The notes: generated by a model not told the origin, from the letters alone. A DNA stretch of 8,331 bases from Candidatus Methanophagales archaeon (GCA_023131215.1 JAGLZV010000106.1:1-8331), one strand, 5' to 3'; counted from the first letter of the stretch, positions 1-6,636 are shown. Numbers and translations: made by a program.

Positions 1-678
1 CTGGAGCACAAGAAGGACTATAGATTGTTCAAAACCGAAGGGTTTGAGATAGGCAAGGTGAACGGACTCGCAGTAGTGGGAGATTCGGGTGTGATGCTCC
101 CAATAATCGCAGAAGTTACGCCAGCGCAATCAAGGGAGGAGGGGAAGGTAATAGCAACCGGTAGATTGCAGGAGATAGCACAGGAAGCAGTACAAAACGT
201 TTCTGCAGTATTCAAGAAATTCACCGGGAAGGACATATCTACGAAAGACATTCACATTCAATTCGTAGGCACGCATGAGGGTGTAGAGGGCGATTCAGCC
301 AGCATTTCCGTTGCTACCGCTGTTATTTCTTCTTTGGAGAATATCCCGGTGGACCAGAGTATGGCGATGACAGGTTCTCTGTCCGTGCGAGGTGATGTTT
401 TGCCAGTGGGAGGAATAACGCCGAAGGTGGAAGCGGCAGTACAGGCGGGCATCAAAAAAGTATTGATTCCTCAGGCGAATCTGAATGACGTGCTTATCGA
501 GGATAGATATAAGGATAAGGTGAAAATAATACCGGTGGTGACAATAGAGGACGTGCTTGAGCATGTTTTAGTGGGTAAATTGAAGAAGAAGTTCATAGAG
601 AAGATAAAAAGTTTCACAACGGGAGTTGAGAAGATCATTCCGGAGAGCGTTGTGGATAAACGTGTGATTCGGCAGTAA
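1..678 (+). CDS. lonB: ATP-dependent archaeal Lon protease (LonB), C-terminal protease domain, 5' partial
   Basis: The frame is open from the first base, so the gene starts outside the window; 225 codons are visible. They cover the S16 Lon protease domain, which degrades misfolded and regulatory proteins with energy from the AAA+ domain upstream (not seen here). The catalytic serine is in the motif GDSAS (Ser codon 295-297) and the catalytic lysine in GGITPK (Lys codon 424-426). They lie 43 residues apart, as in archaeal LonB, and EGDSAS differs from the PKDGPSAG motif of bacterial LonA. The stretch MTGSLSVRGDVLPVGG between them is also characteristic. After the domain comes a basic, lysine-rich tail of about 35 residues ending in VIRQ. 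Archaeal LonB is normally membrane-anchored by a helix in the N-terminal half, which cannot be checked here. The stop codon is the first base triplet of a 29-base palindrome. Confidence 0.96.
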   Translation: MEHKKDYRLFKTEGFEIGKVNGLAVVGDSGVMLPIIAEVTPAQSREEGKVIATGRLQEIAQEAVQNVSAVFKKFTGKDISTKDIHIQFVGTHEGVEGDSASISVATAVISSLENIPVDQSMAMTGSLSVRGDVLPVGGITPKVEAAVQAGIKKVLIPQANLNDVLIEDRYKDKVKIIPVVTIEDVLEHVLVGKLKKKFIEKIKSFTTGVEKIIPESVVDKRVIRQ

Positions 679-704
679 AACTTTCTTTTAAAAAGAAAGT
701 TTTA
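676..704. repeat. Perfect palindrome at lonB stop, copy A of a dispersed repeat; possible terminator
   Basis: Bases 676-689 and 691-704 are perfect inverted complements (14-base arms, one base between). The arms are A/T-rich with a central CTTTCTTTT / AAAAGAAAG core and include the TAA stop of lonB. It is followed by TCAAAGAAACTTA (705-717). The same core plus tail recurs at 4855-4889. Its place right behind a gene in a convergent gap fits a transcript end or mRNA-stabilising hairpin, but there is no long T run after it, so a terminator role is inferred. Confidence 0.75.
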
Positions 705-938
705 TCAAAGAAACTTATATCAGGAAAAAGAGGTTTATTATCGTTCTTAGCGTAAGATAGTGTCACTTTAAAAACATCAGGCGAGAAAATAACTTGCTTA
801 GAGTTTTTACGAAAGAGAAAAAGAGGGTGATAAAAGCATGGAAATAACTGAAAGTGAACACAGGATGGGATTATTATAGCTATTATAAGCTCGTATATTA
901 TATTTCACCTTTCAAATCATAAATCGCTTTCTTTAGTG

Positions 939-1997
939 TCATAACTCCAGAACCTCACGAATTCCCAACCGGTTTACGAGCTCAAAAAGAAGCCCCTGCT
1001 TGAAATTTGAGTATGCAACCTTATTTGGAACTGCTATGGATACTTTTCGCTCTGATAATTTTGGATATGCTCCCCTGAACACGACCTCAATTTTTCTTAT
1101 CCATCCCGGTATCTCCTCAGTTATAAAAACCACCGGATGGTCTCTCCATTCTCTAATATCATATCTCGACAAGCTATCAGTAACCACCAGGTGAAGCGTA
1201 TCGCCTCTTACAAGCATGTCCCCAGTAAGAAATAGAAAGTTATCATCCATTGTGAATCCGCTGAAAGACCCCTCGACTTTATCTAATTCTTCTTGTGAAA
1301 ATTTACTCCACTCAGCAAATTCCGCTTCCCGCTCTTTCGCTCCTTTTTTCGCAGCCTTTACAAGTTCTTCCTTCTCTCTTTCAAGCATTTTGGTCATGGG
1401 CATCGCAGCAAGTTTCTTCGCTCTCCACTCTCTTACCTTTTCTTTTGCAGCCCCTATTTTATCCTCACTTTGATATAACTTCAAGAATTCCCTTCTATGC
1501 CTTTTTCCATACACGCACAGATTCTCCTTGATAAACTCCTCTTCTAATGAATGGAAGACCGCAGGTGAAAACATTTCTGAGATGTCACTTTTTATAATAT
1601 CATATTGTGAGAACTCGCCGATTCCATGTATGTCCATTTTCAAAAGTAATTCTATCATTTTTAGTGCCGCTTTATCCCCTTCTTCCACCGCTTTTTCAAA
1701 ATATTCCGATAAATCGCATGGCTGAGGTGAAAATCCGGCTGCAATATCGTTGAAAACCTCTTCATAGCCCGACAAGCAAAGATACTCGTTATAAGCACCT
1801 ATTTTTATAATACCTTCCCTTCTAAGCAATTTTAACAAATCCTTGCAGTCCTTTCCTGTCAGTGCATTGAAGTTTTTCACAAGTGCTTCTTCTGCTGTAT
1901 AACCTTCCAATAGATAAAATATCCCCAACAGTGTCTTCACATCCTCATTTGCCTCTGCCAAACTCGAAATTGTGCTTCTATATTCCTCAGGAAACAT
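939..1997 (-). CDS. Uncharacterised 352-residue protein, third gene of the prefoldin-ftsY run
   Basis: I do not recognise this family. The start is the ATG at 1997: a strong Shine-Dalgarno GGAGG lies eight bases upstream (complement of 2006-2010), inside the end of ftsY. A longer reading from 2057 would have to overlap ftsY by 71 bases and is less likely. The protein is soluble, with no signal peptide or membrane helix. Residues 1-80 look like a helical or winged-helix-like segment ending in a basic turn (LLKLLRREGIIKIG). Residues 95-175 are mainly helical. Residues about 178-242 are highly charged and probably one long helix or coiled coil rich in Lys, Glu and Arg. Residues 245-352 look like a compact alpha/beta domain (LFLTGDMLVRGDTLHLVVTD). 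The 11-base overlap with ftsY implies translational coupling and perhaps a link to the SRP pathway, which is inference. In some archaea the SRP54 gene sits in this place; this protein lacks a P-loop and is not SRP54. Confidence 0.85.
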   Translation of the reverse strand: MFPEEYRSTISSLAEANEDVKTLLGIFYLLEGYTAEEALVKNFNALTGKDCKDLLKLLRREGIIKIGAYNEYLCLSGYEEVFNDIAAGFSPQPCDLSEYFEKAVEEGDKAALKMIELLLKMDIHGIGEFSQYDIIKSDISEMFSPAVFHSLEEEFIKENLCVYGKRHRREFLKLYQSEDKIGAAKEKVREWRAKKLAAMPMTKMLEREKEELVKAAKKGAKEREAEFAEWSKFSQEELDKVEGSFSGFTMDDNFLFLTGDMLVRGDTLHLVVTDSLSRYDIREWRDHPVVFITEEIPGWIRKIEVVFRGAYPKLSERKVSIAVPNKVAYSNFKQGLLFELVNRLGIREVLEL

Positions 1998-2958
1998 TTT
2001 TTCCGCCTCCTTCACTTCCGTTTTCACCCAACAACCGATCCACGAGCCATTCTGCATCGAAGGGCTCTAAATTATCATATCCCTGACCTGTGCCTAAGAA
2101 TAAAATGGGTTTAGAGGTAGAATGGGCGATGGAAATAGCAGCTCCTCCTTTCGCATCTATGTCAACCTTAGTTAGTATCGAAGCATCTATTCCTACGACT
2201 TCGTCGAATTTCTTCGCTCTTTCCACTGCATCGTTCCCCGCAACCGCTTCATCCACGAATATCACCAGGTCGGGCTTTGTCACCCTGCATATCTTCTTCA
2301 ACTGTTCCATAAGATTTATGGACGTGTGCATTCTTCCTGCGGTATCTGCCAGAACCACCTCTTTTCTATTCGCTCTCGCATATTTCATCGCATCGTACAC
2401 AACCGCTGTGGGGTCTGCACCATATTGATGTTTTATTACTTTTATTCCTAAGTTAGATGCATGCTTCTCTATCTGTTCAGTTGCACCAGCTCTGTAAGTA
2501 TCCGCAGATGCAATCACCACCGAATGCCCCTCTACAAGCAACTTCTTCGCTACCTTTGCAATACTCGTGGTCTTACCAGTCCCGTTCACGCCGACAAAAA
2601 CGATATTTACAGGCTTCTCGCACTTATCTATGAACTTCTCAAGATCGAGCTCTGCATCAGCAGAAAAGACCTCCAACAACGCATCCTTTATCGCTCCTTT
2701 CACTAATCCTCCAGTATCCACGCCCCATTTCTTCCTCTTCCCTACCAATTCTTTTTTCACACTCGATATAATCTCCTCAGCCACCGACAGTGCAACATCA
2801 CTCTCCAATAGCGCTATCTCCAGCTCTTCCAAAGGCTTTTCCAAATCTTTAACATCTAAAATCGTCTCTCCCTCTAATAATGCCTTACCCTTCCCTTTTA
2901 TCTCCTTCCCTACGGTTTCTCGAAATTCGCTGAGCTTCTTCCTTAACTTGTCAAACAT
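1987..2958 (-). CDS. ftsY: Signal recognition particle receptor FtsY
   Basis: FtsY is the SRP-GTPase receptor that docks SRP54-ribosome complexes at the cell membrane for co-translational insertion. The 323 residues show the whole NG core: a helical N domain (about 1-110), then G1 GVNGTGKTT (123-131), G2 DTYRAGATEQ (153-162), G3 DTAGRM (205-210), G4 TKVD (263-266) and the closing loop GTGQGYDNLEPFD (289-301). There is no methionine-rich M domain, which separates it from SRP54. The acidic A domain of many bacterial FtsY proteins is absent, leaving only a short basic amphipathic N-terminus, as usual in archaea. The start ATG has a purine-rich AAAGGAAAAGCG stretch just upstream. It lies 51 bases after prefoldin alpha on the same strand, and its last 11 bases overlap the start of the next gene. 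Confidence 0.97.
   Translation of the reverse strand: MFDKLRKKLSEFRETVGKEIKGKGKALLEGETILDVKDLEKPLEELEIALLESDVALSVAEEIISSVKKELVGKRKKWGVDTGGLVKGAIKDALLEVFSADAELDLEKFIDKCEKPVNIVFVGVNGTGKTTSIAKVAKKLLVEGHSVVIASADTYRAGATEQIEKHASNLGIKVIKHQYGADPTAVVYDAMKYARANRKEVVLADTAGRMHTSINLMEQLKKICRVTKPDLVIFVDEAVAGNDAVERAKKFDEVVGIDASILTKVDIDAKGGAAISIAHSTSKPILFLGTGQGYDNLEPFDAEWLVDRLLGENGSEGGGKNVS
2006..2010 (-). promoter_or_regulatory. Shine-Dalgarno site GGAGG fixing the start of the gene downstream of ftsY
   Basis: GGAGG on the minus strand with an eight-base spacer to the ATG at 1997. It lies within the last codons of ftsY and supports the shorter 352-residue product over a start at 2057. Confidence 0.75.
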
Positions 2959-3009
2959 CTTCGCTTTTCCTTTTTTCTCTTTACATTTCTGTTTTAGTTA
3001 TTAGTTAGT

Positions 3010-3480
3010 TCAGGTCTGACTTTGCCTCCCAGTACCAGCCGCGGAAGCAAGCTCTTGCAATCGCATCTGTAATTTCTGCGCTTCCTGTTCCATCTTTTGC
3101 AATATCCCGGTCATCTCACGCTGTGAATTCTCTAACTCGCCCCTCTTTTCATTAAGATACTGCATCGAAGAATCCGGGTCTTTTTCTGCACTTACTCCTC
3201 CACCTAATCTAACTATTATCTTGTCAGTATTGCTGAGTGTGACATAAACCGATGAGTTAGCTCCTATTGGCACTATCAGCTCGTCTCCTGCTTTCATGCG
3301 CTTTAACTGTTTTATCGTCTCTGTCGCCTTCTCATGCTCACCTATTGCCTGTCTGACAAAAAGCAATTCTTGAGACGTTGCCTCCGCCTGCGCCTGGTAT
3401 TGCCGCAATCTTAAAAGCAAAGATTGCACTTCCGCCTGCTCTCTATCCATCTCAGTTACCCCTTTCTCTCTCTCCTCCAT
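3010..3480 (-). CDS. pfdA: Prefoldin subunit alpha
   Basis: Prefoldin is a cytosolic hexameric (two alpha, four beta) chaperone that holds unfolded proteins and hands them to the thermosome. The product is about 156 residues from the ATG at 3480. It has the alpha-subunit architecture: an N-terminal coiled coil rich in Gln, Glu and Leu, a central beta-hairpin region with GDELIVPIGANSSVYV and TDKIIVRLGGGVSAEKD, then a second long coiled coil with QKMEQEAQKLQMRLQEL. The start at 3480 has GAAGG eight bases upstream. An in-frame TTG five codons earlier (3495) is possible but weaker, and a third option is the ATG at 3450 behind AAAGGGG. In many archaea this gene sits between ribosomal protein L18Ae/LX and ftsY. 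Here ftsY follows as expected, but the LX gene is not upstream; a divergent unit is there instead. Confidence 0.93.
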   Translation of the reverse strand: MEEREKGVTEMDREQAEVQSLLLRLRQYQAQAEATSQELLFVRQAIGEHEKATETIKQLKRMKAGDELIVPIGANSSVYVTLSNTDKIIVRLGGGVSAEKDPDSSMQYLNEKRGELENSQREMTGILQKMEQEAQKLQMRLQELASAAGTGRQSQT

Positions 3481-3497
3481 TTTTATCGCCTTCAAGA

Positions 3498-3524
3498 TTT
3501 ATTACTTCTTTTACCTTATAAAAT
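3498..3524. promoter_or_regulatory. Two overlapping divergent TATA-like elements
   Basis: The 49-base space between prefoldin alpha (-) and the DUF126 gene (+) must hold both promoters. On the minus strand TTTTATAAGG (complement of 3514-3523) lies about 35 bases before the ATG at 3480, which would give a leader of about ten bases. On the plus strand TTTATTA (3498-3504) lies about 26 bases before the ATG at 3530, so that transcript would be nearly leaderless. No Shine-Dalgarno is seen before 3530, in agreement. Assignment is by spacing and composition only. Confidence 0.45.
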
Positions 3525-3529
3525 AAATA

Positions 3530-3934
3530 ATGAAAATAAAAGGCAGGAGTATCTCAAAGGGAGTAGCCACCGGAAAAGCATTGATTTCAAAGCAAAAAAT
3601 TTCATTCCTCGGTGCAGTAGACCCTGTTACGGGCATCATCATAGATAAATCACTTGACATCTATGGAAAAAGCATAACAAATCGCATTTTGATATTTCCC
3701 GGTGGGAAAGGCTCAACTGTTGGCTCTTACGTAATATACCAGCTTAAGAAGCGTGGGAAAAGCCCGTATGCCATGATTAATCGCCGTGCCGATACAATAG
3801 TGGCAGTGGGTGCGATTATAGCGGAGATACCTTTTGTTGACTCGCTTGAGATTGACCCGGTTGAAGGCGAACTGATACGGGACGGAGAGGAGGTGCTTGT
3901 GAATGGAACCGAGGGCTACGTTGAATTACGATGA
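3530..3934 (+). CDS. AcnX-type small (swivel) subunit, DUF126; probable phosphomevalonate dehydratase small subunit
   Basis: This 134-residue protein matches the DUF126 family, the small swivelling domain of aconitase X enzymes. In archaea the two-subunit form has been shown to dehydrate mevalonate 5-phosphate to trans-anhydromevalonate phosphate in the archaeal mevalonate route to isoprenoid lipids; other AcnX enzymes act on hydroxyproline derivatives. Visible hallmarks are the N-terminal GRSISKGVATGKAL, the glycine/serine motif PGGKGSTVGSYV (57-68), which includes the conserved Ser62, and NRRADTIVAVGAIIAEIP (84-101). The length is normal for a separate small subunit. The large iron-sulfur subunit is not in the window, so the substrate is assigned from family knowledge and archaeal context. 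It is co-transcribed with taw1, whose start lies inside its last codons. Confidence 0.88.
   Translation: MKIKGRSISKGVATGKALISKQKISFLGAVDPVTGIIIDKSLDIYGKSITNRILIFPGGKGSTVGSYVIYQLKKRGKSPYAMINRRADTIVAVGAIIAEIPFVDSLEIDPVEGELIRDGEEVLVNGTEGYVELR
3889..3895 (+). promoter_or_regulatory. Shine-Dalgarno GGAGGTG of taw1 inside the upstream gene
   Basis: A near-perfect GGAGGTG with a seven-base spacer to the ATG at 3903. An in-frame stop codon (3900-3902) directly precedes that ATG, so this is the earliest possible start and the 32-base gene overlap is real. Confidence 0.8.
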
Positions 3935-4907
3935 AGAAAATGAAACGAGGAAAACACTGGAAAGGCAGGGCTATCATTTTGTAGGAACGCACAAACACAG
4001 CGCAGTGAAAACGTGTTTATGGTTAAGGAAATCTATTAGAGGAGAGGGGAATTGTTATAAGGGTAAATTTTACGGTATTAGTGCGCATCGGTGCGTCCAG
4101 ATGACGCCTTCCATTTTCTGCAACCAGAGATGTGTTCATTGCTGGCGCCCTCTTGAGGCATTTAACATAGGTACAAAAGATGTCGTTTGGGATTCTCCTG
4201 CGGAGATCGTAGAAGGGTGCATAAAAGAGCAAAAAAGGCTTATTTCTGGGTTTAAAGGCTCACCTAAGACAAACAAGGATGCCTTTGCGGAGGCTAAGGT
4301 TCCAAAACATGCCGCTATTTCTCTCATAGGCGAGCCTACACTGTATCCATATTTAAAGGAGCTAATACAGGAATTCCATTCGCATGGCATGACCACTTTT
4401 GTGGTGACAAACGGCACGAAACCAGAAGTGCTGCGTGGAATAAGCCCTTCTCAATTATATTTATCCTTGAATGCACCAGACGAAGCCATTTACAAAAAAG
4501 TTGCTCATGCTAATTATTGGTCTCAAATAAAAGAATCGTTGGAAGAGATGAGAAGAAAGAAAGGAAAAACGAGAACAGTCATAAGAATCACCTGTATAGA
4601 AGGGCTGAATATGGTAAAGCCCGATGGATATGCAGAATTGTTAAAAAGAGCGAATACTGATTTTGTCGAGGTGAAGGCGTATATGCACATTGGGTATTCA
4701 AGAAAACGGTTGAGTAGAGAAGCGATGCCCACGCATTCACGAGTGAAACAATTTGCAAGCGAAATTGCAGAACTTTTGGCGTCTGCATCTAACTCTAACT
4801 ATAAGATTGTGGATGAATCGGAGATAAGCCGGGTGGTTCTTATTTCAACTAAAGCTTTCTTAGAAAGAAACCTTTATCAAAGAAACCTAAAAAAGAAAAA
4901 AGTTTGA
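3903..4907 (+). CDS. taw1: tRNA 4-demethylwyosine synthase (radical SAM, TYW1/Taw1)
   Basis: Taw1 condenses N1-methylguanosine-37 of tRNA-Phe with carbon units from pyruvate to form the tricyclic 4-demethylwyosine, the first step of wyosine synthesis that follows Trm5 methylation and protects reading frame. The radical SAM cluster motif is CNQRCVHC (Cys73, Cys77, Cys80). Three further cysteines at 38, 51 and 64, spaced 13 and 13, match the ligands of the second [4Fe-4S] cluster specific to this family. SAM-binding signatures follow (SLIGEPTLYPYL and FVVTNGTKPEVL, then YLSLNAPDE). The 334-residue length is typical of archaeal single-domain Taw1, without the flavodoxin part of eukaryotic TYW1. 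The last 17 or so residues (KAFLERNLYQRN onward, ending in KKKKV) are encoded by a copy of a dispersed palindromic repeat and are probably not part of the ancestral fold. It overlaps the DUF126 gene by 32 bases. Confidence 0.95.
   Translation: MEPRATLNYDEENETRKTLERQGYHFVGTHKHSAVKTCLWLRKSIRGEGNCYKGKFYGISAHRCVQMTPSIFCNQRCVHCWRPLEAFNIGTKDVVWDSPAEIVEGCIKEQKRLISGFKGSPKTNKDAFAEAKVPKHAAISLIGEPTLYPYLKELIQEFHSHGMTTFVVTNGTKPEVLRGISPSQLYLSLNAPDEAIYKKVAHANYWSQIKESLEEMRRKKGKTRTVIRITCIEGLNMVKPDGYAELLKRANTDFVEVKAYMHIGYSRKRLSREAMPTHSRVKQFASEIAELLASASNSNYKIVDESEISRVVLISTKAFLERNLYQRNLKKKKV
4855..4889. repeat. Copy B of the dispersed palindromic repeat, inside the 3' end of taw1
   Basis: The sequence CTTTCTTAGAAAG (hairpin with 6-base arms) is followed by AAACCTTTATCAAAGAAACCTA. 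Copy A at 681-717 has the same order: CTTTCTTTTAAAAAGAAAG, then TTTTATCAAAGAAACTTA. The two differ by one small indel and a few substitutions. A separate palindrome, TTTGATCAAA (4903-4912), overlaps the taw1 stop codon. Copy B is translated as the end of taw1. Confidence 0.7.
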
Positions 4908-4932
4908 TCAAAAAAATAAACTTACAGAATAC

Positions 4933-4980
4933 TTTATAAAGCTTTTTATAAAGCCACATTCTTTATCTTAGATTAGATAA
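4933..4980 (+). promoter_or_regulatory. argG promoter region with two TATA-like boxes and an inverted repeat
   Basis: Two TATA-like boxes, TTTATAAAG (4933-4941) and TTTTTATAAA (4943-4952), stand next to each other. From usual archaeal spacing they would start transcripts near 4963 or 4974, giving a leader of about 40-50 bases. Downstream, TTATCT (4965-4970) and AGATAA (4975-4980) form a small inverted repeat around the predicted start sites, a plausible operator position. No Shine-Dalgarno is evident before the argG ATG. Confidence 0.5.
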
Positions 4981-5014
4981 AAGATGTGAATCATAATAAT
5001 AATCATAACGAAGA

Positions 5015-6184
5015 ATGAAAAAAGTAGTGCTTGCATATTCTGGTGGGTTGGACACTTCGGTTTGCATTCCTTTGCTTAGAGAGCATTATGGCTATGATAA
5101 GGTGATTGCAGTAACAGTGGACGTAGGGCAGCCTGAGATTGATATAAAAGAGGCTAAGGAAAGAGGAGAGAAGCTAAGCGACTCGTATAGAGAAGTGGAT
5201 GCGAAAGAGGAGTTTGTGCATGATTATATCTTCCGGCTGATAAAAGCGAATGGCAACTACGAGGGATACGTGCTTGGGACGGCGATAGCGAGACCGTTGA
5301 TAGCGAAACACGTGGTGGAGGTTGCAGAAGAAGAGAAAGCAGATGCCGTAGCACATGGGTGCACGGGCAAGGGTAACGACCAGCTCAGGTTTGATGCTGT
5401 TTTCAGAACCACTGACCTGGATGTGGTCGCACCGATAAGAGAAATGAGTTTAACGAGGGAAGAAGAGAAGCGATATGCATCGGAATACGGCATTTCCTTT
5501 GCGACAGAGAAGAGATGGAGCGTAGATGAAAATATCTGGAGCAGGAGCATAGAAGGTAGTGAGTTAGAAGAGCCTTCTTTCGTCCCACCCGAAGAGATAT
5601 TTCAATGGACTGTTTCAGCGGATAAGGCGCCTGAAAATGCAGAAGTTATAAAAATCGGCTTCGTTCAAGGAATTCCCGTTTCGTTGAATGGAACGAAGAT
5701 GGGCGGTGTTTCGCTGATAAGGAAATTGAACGAGCTGGGTGGCAAGCATGGAATTGGTAGAACTGATACAATCGAGGATAGAGTTCTTGGCTTCAAGTCG
5801 CGAGAGATATACGAGCATCCAGCAGCTACTATATTATTAGAGGCGCATCGTGACCTCGAGCAGCTCGTTTTAACAAGAAACGAGCTGAGGTTTAATGATT
5901 TTGTTGATAGAGCGTGGAGTGAGCTGGTGTACCAGGGTTTAGTTATGGACCCGCTTTACGAGAGTCTCAATGCCTTTATAGATAAGACGCAGGAAAGGGT
6001 AAACGGCTTGGTGTATGCGCGATTGGAGAAGGGTGTTGCGAGAGTGGTGGGGAGACAATCGCCAAATGCATTGTATTCAAAGGATGTTTCGTTCGATGCA
6101 AAGCTTGAACAGAAGGGTGCAGAGGGATTCTCGATGTATCATGGCTTTCAGTCGAGGATTGTCAGAAGAGACCAAAAAAGATAA
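5015..6184 (+). CDS. argG: Argininosuccinate synthase
   Basis: ArgG joins citrulline and aspartate with ATP to make argininosuccinate, the next-to-last step of arginine synthesis, in the cytosol. The 389-residue product has the N-type ATP pyrophosphatase P-loop AYSGGLDTS (7-15), the citrulline/aspartate-binding region GYVLGTAIARPLIAKH (84-99), GCTGKGNDQLRFD (115-127), the SVDENIWSRSIEG segment (169-181) and the GRTDTIEDRVLGFKSREIYE block (248-267) with PAATILLEAH. It is full length; the C-terminus (FSMYHGFQSRIV, then a short basic end) fits archaeal homologues. It stands alone with its own promoter and faces a minus-strand DUF2283 gene; no other arginine gene is next to it. Confidence 0.97.
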   Translation: MKKVVLAYSGGLDTSVCIPLLREHYGYDKVIAVTVDVGQPEIDIKEAKERGEKLSDSYREVDAKEEFVHDYIFRLIKANGNYEGYVLGTAIARPLIAKHVVEVAEEEKADAVAHGCTGKGNDQLRFDAVFRTTDLDVVAPIREMSLTREEEKRYASEYGISFATEKRWSVDENIWSRSIEGSELEEPSFVPPEEIFQWTVSADKAPENAEVIKIGFVQGIPVSLNGTKMGGVSLIRKLNELGGKHGIGRTDTIEDRVLGFKSREIYEHPAATILLEAHRDLEQLVLTRNELRFNDFVDRAWSELVYQGLVMDPLYESLNAFIDKTQERVNGLVYARLEKGVARVVGRQSPNALYSKDVSFDAKLEQKGAEGFSMYHGFQSRIVRRDQKR

Positions 6185-6250
6185 GATTTTGTCCATTATA
6201 GAACTCAGGGACTACTTCGAGCCTTCTGATTGTCCTTATAATGCATCGCT

Positions 6251-6460
6251 TTACGCCACCGTAGGAATTTCTACCTTTAGACAAGATAATTCCTCTATCG
6301 GAAAACGACCTTTGATCCTTAATACCTCTATGCCTACAACTTTACCTTCTTTATCGTAATCAAGGATTATACCCGGTGCTATTTCTTCGCTATCTTCTAT
6401 GGGCTCTTCACACAATCTAAAGTAGAGAGCATCGCTTTCCATATCTACTTTAACTCTCAT
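6251..6460 (-). CDS. DUF2283 small protein
   Basis: A 69-residue protein of the DUF2283 family, function unknown. Family features visible are the opening basic strand MRVKVDMESDALYFRL, an acidic turn (EEPIEDSEEIAPG) and ILDYDKEGKVVGIEVL, which ends most members. An AGAGG stretch nine bases upstream serves as Shine-Dalgarno. DUF2283 genes are often found beside DUF4258 genes in toxin-antitoxin-like pairs; I looked upstream for such a partner and found no intact one. A short reading of about 35 codons after an upstream stop (ending VKLSDNNKRLKK) does end in an ATGA overlap with this start, but I cannot relate it to a family. The gene converges on argG with 66 bases between them. Whether this lone copy is functional is open. 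Confidence 0.85.
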   Translation of the reverse strand: MRVKVDMESDALYFRLCEEPIEDSEEIAPGIILDYDKEGKVVGIEVLRIKGRFPIEELSCLKVEIPTVA

Positions 6461-6636
6461 TTTTTCAGCCTCTTATTATTGTCGCTAAGTTTAACGAAAG
6501 AGAAGAGAATATTACCAGCAACTCCAACCACTCCACTCCTGAAAGGGACTTATTTTCCGAATATAAAACCTATTAGGTCTTCTTTTTGTTGTGATTTTGA
6601 GTTGCAAGACCGCCTCAGAATTTGCAGGGTATCCCT
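6461..6636. other. Non-coding-looking block between DUF2283 and the nuclease pseudogene
   Basis: About 176 bases with stops in the minus-strand frames I followed and no convincing start. It includes a small palindrome around GGGTATCCC (6627-6635). Short pseudo-peptides can be read on both strands, but none gives a recognised domain. It may be what replaced the 3' end of the nuclease gene. Confidence 0.4.

Noticed and set aside
828..878. Box C/D guide RNA or a 13-codon gene (ATG at 838) in the convergent gap
   Set aside because: A C-box-like GTGATAA and one CTGA are present, but no proper C'/D pair follows; the short frame MEITESEH... has no other support. I see nothing certain in 705-938 apart from AT-rich sequence and a small imperfect palindrome around ATAGCTAT.
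1998..2057. Longer start for the 352-residue protein, inside ftsY
   Set aside because: The extra 20 codons (beginning MQNGSWIGC) lie within the conserved end of ftsY, and the strong GGAGG points to the ATG at 1997.
1987..2958. SRP54 (Ffh) instead of FtsY
   Set aside because: There is no methionine-rich M domain after the G domain, and the protein ends soon after the closing loop GTGQGYDNLEPFD.
2567..3004. Long plus-strand open frame (145 codons) opposite the 5' half of ftsY
   Set aside because: It is antisense to a clear SRP-GTPase gene, has a Ser/Phe-rich composition typical of reverse-strand shadows, and no start signal.
6015..6359. Plus-strand frame overlapping the argG end and extending opposite DUF2283
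   Set aside because: The first part is an out-of-frame reading of argG and the last part is antisense to DUF2283; no domain or start signal.
6461..6600. DUF4258 toxin-like partner of the DUF2283 gene
   Set aside because: The upstream minus-strand frame has an in-frame TAA about 30 codons before its end, and the readable peptide does not resemble DUF4258.
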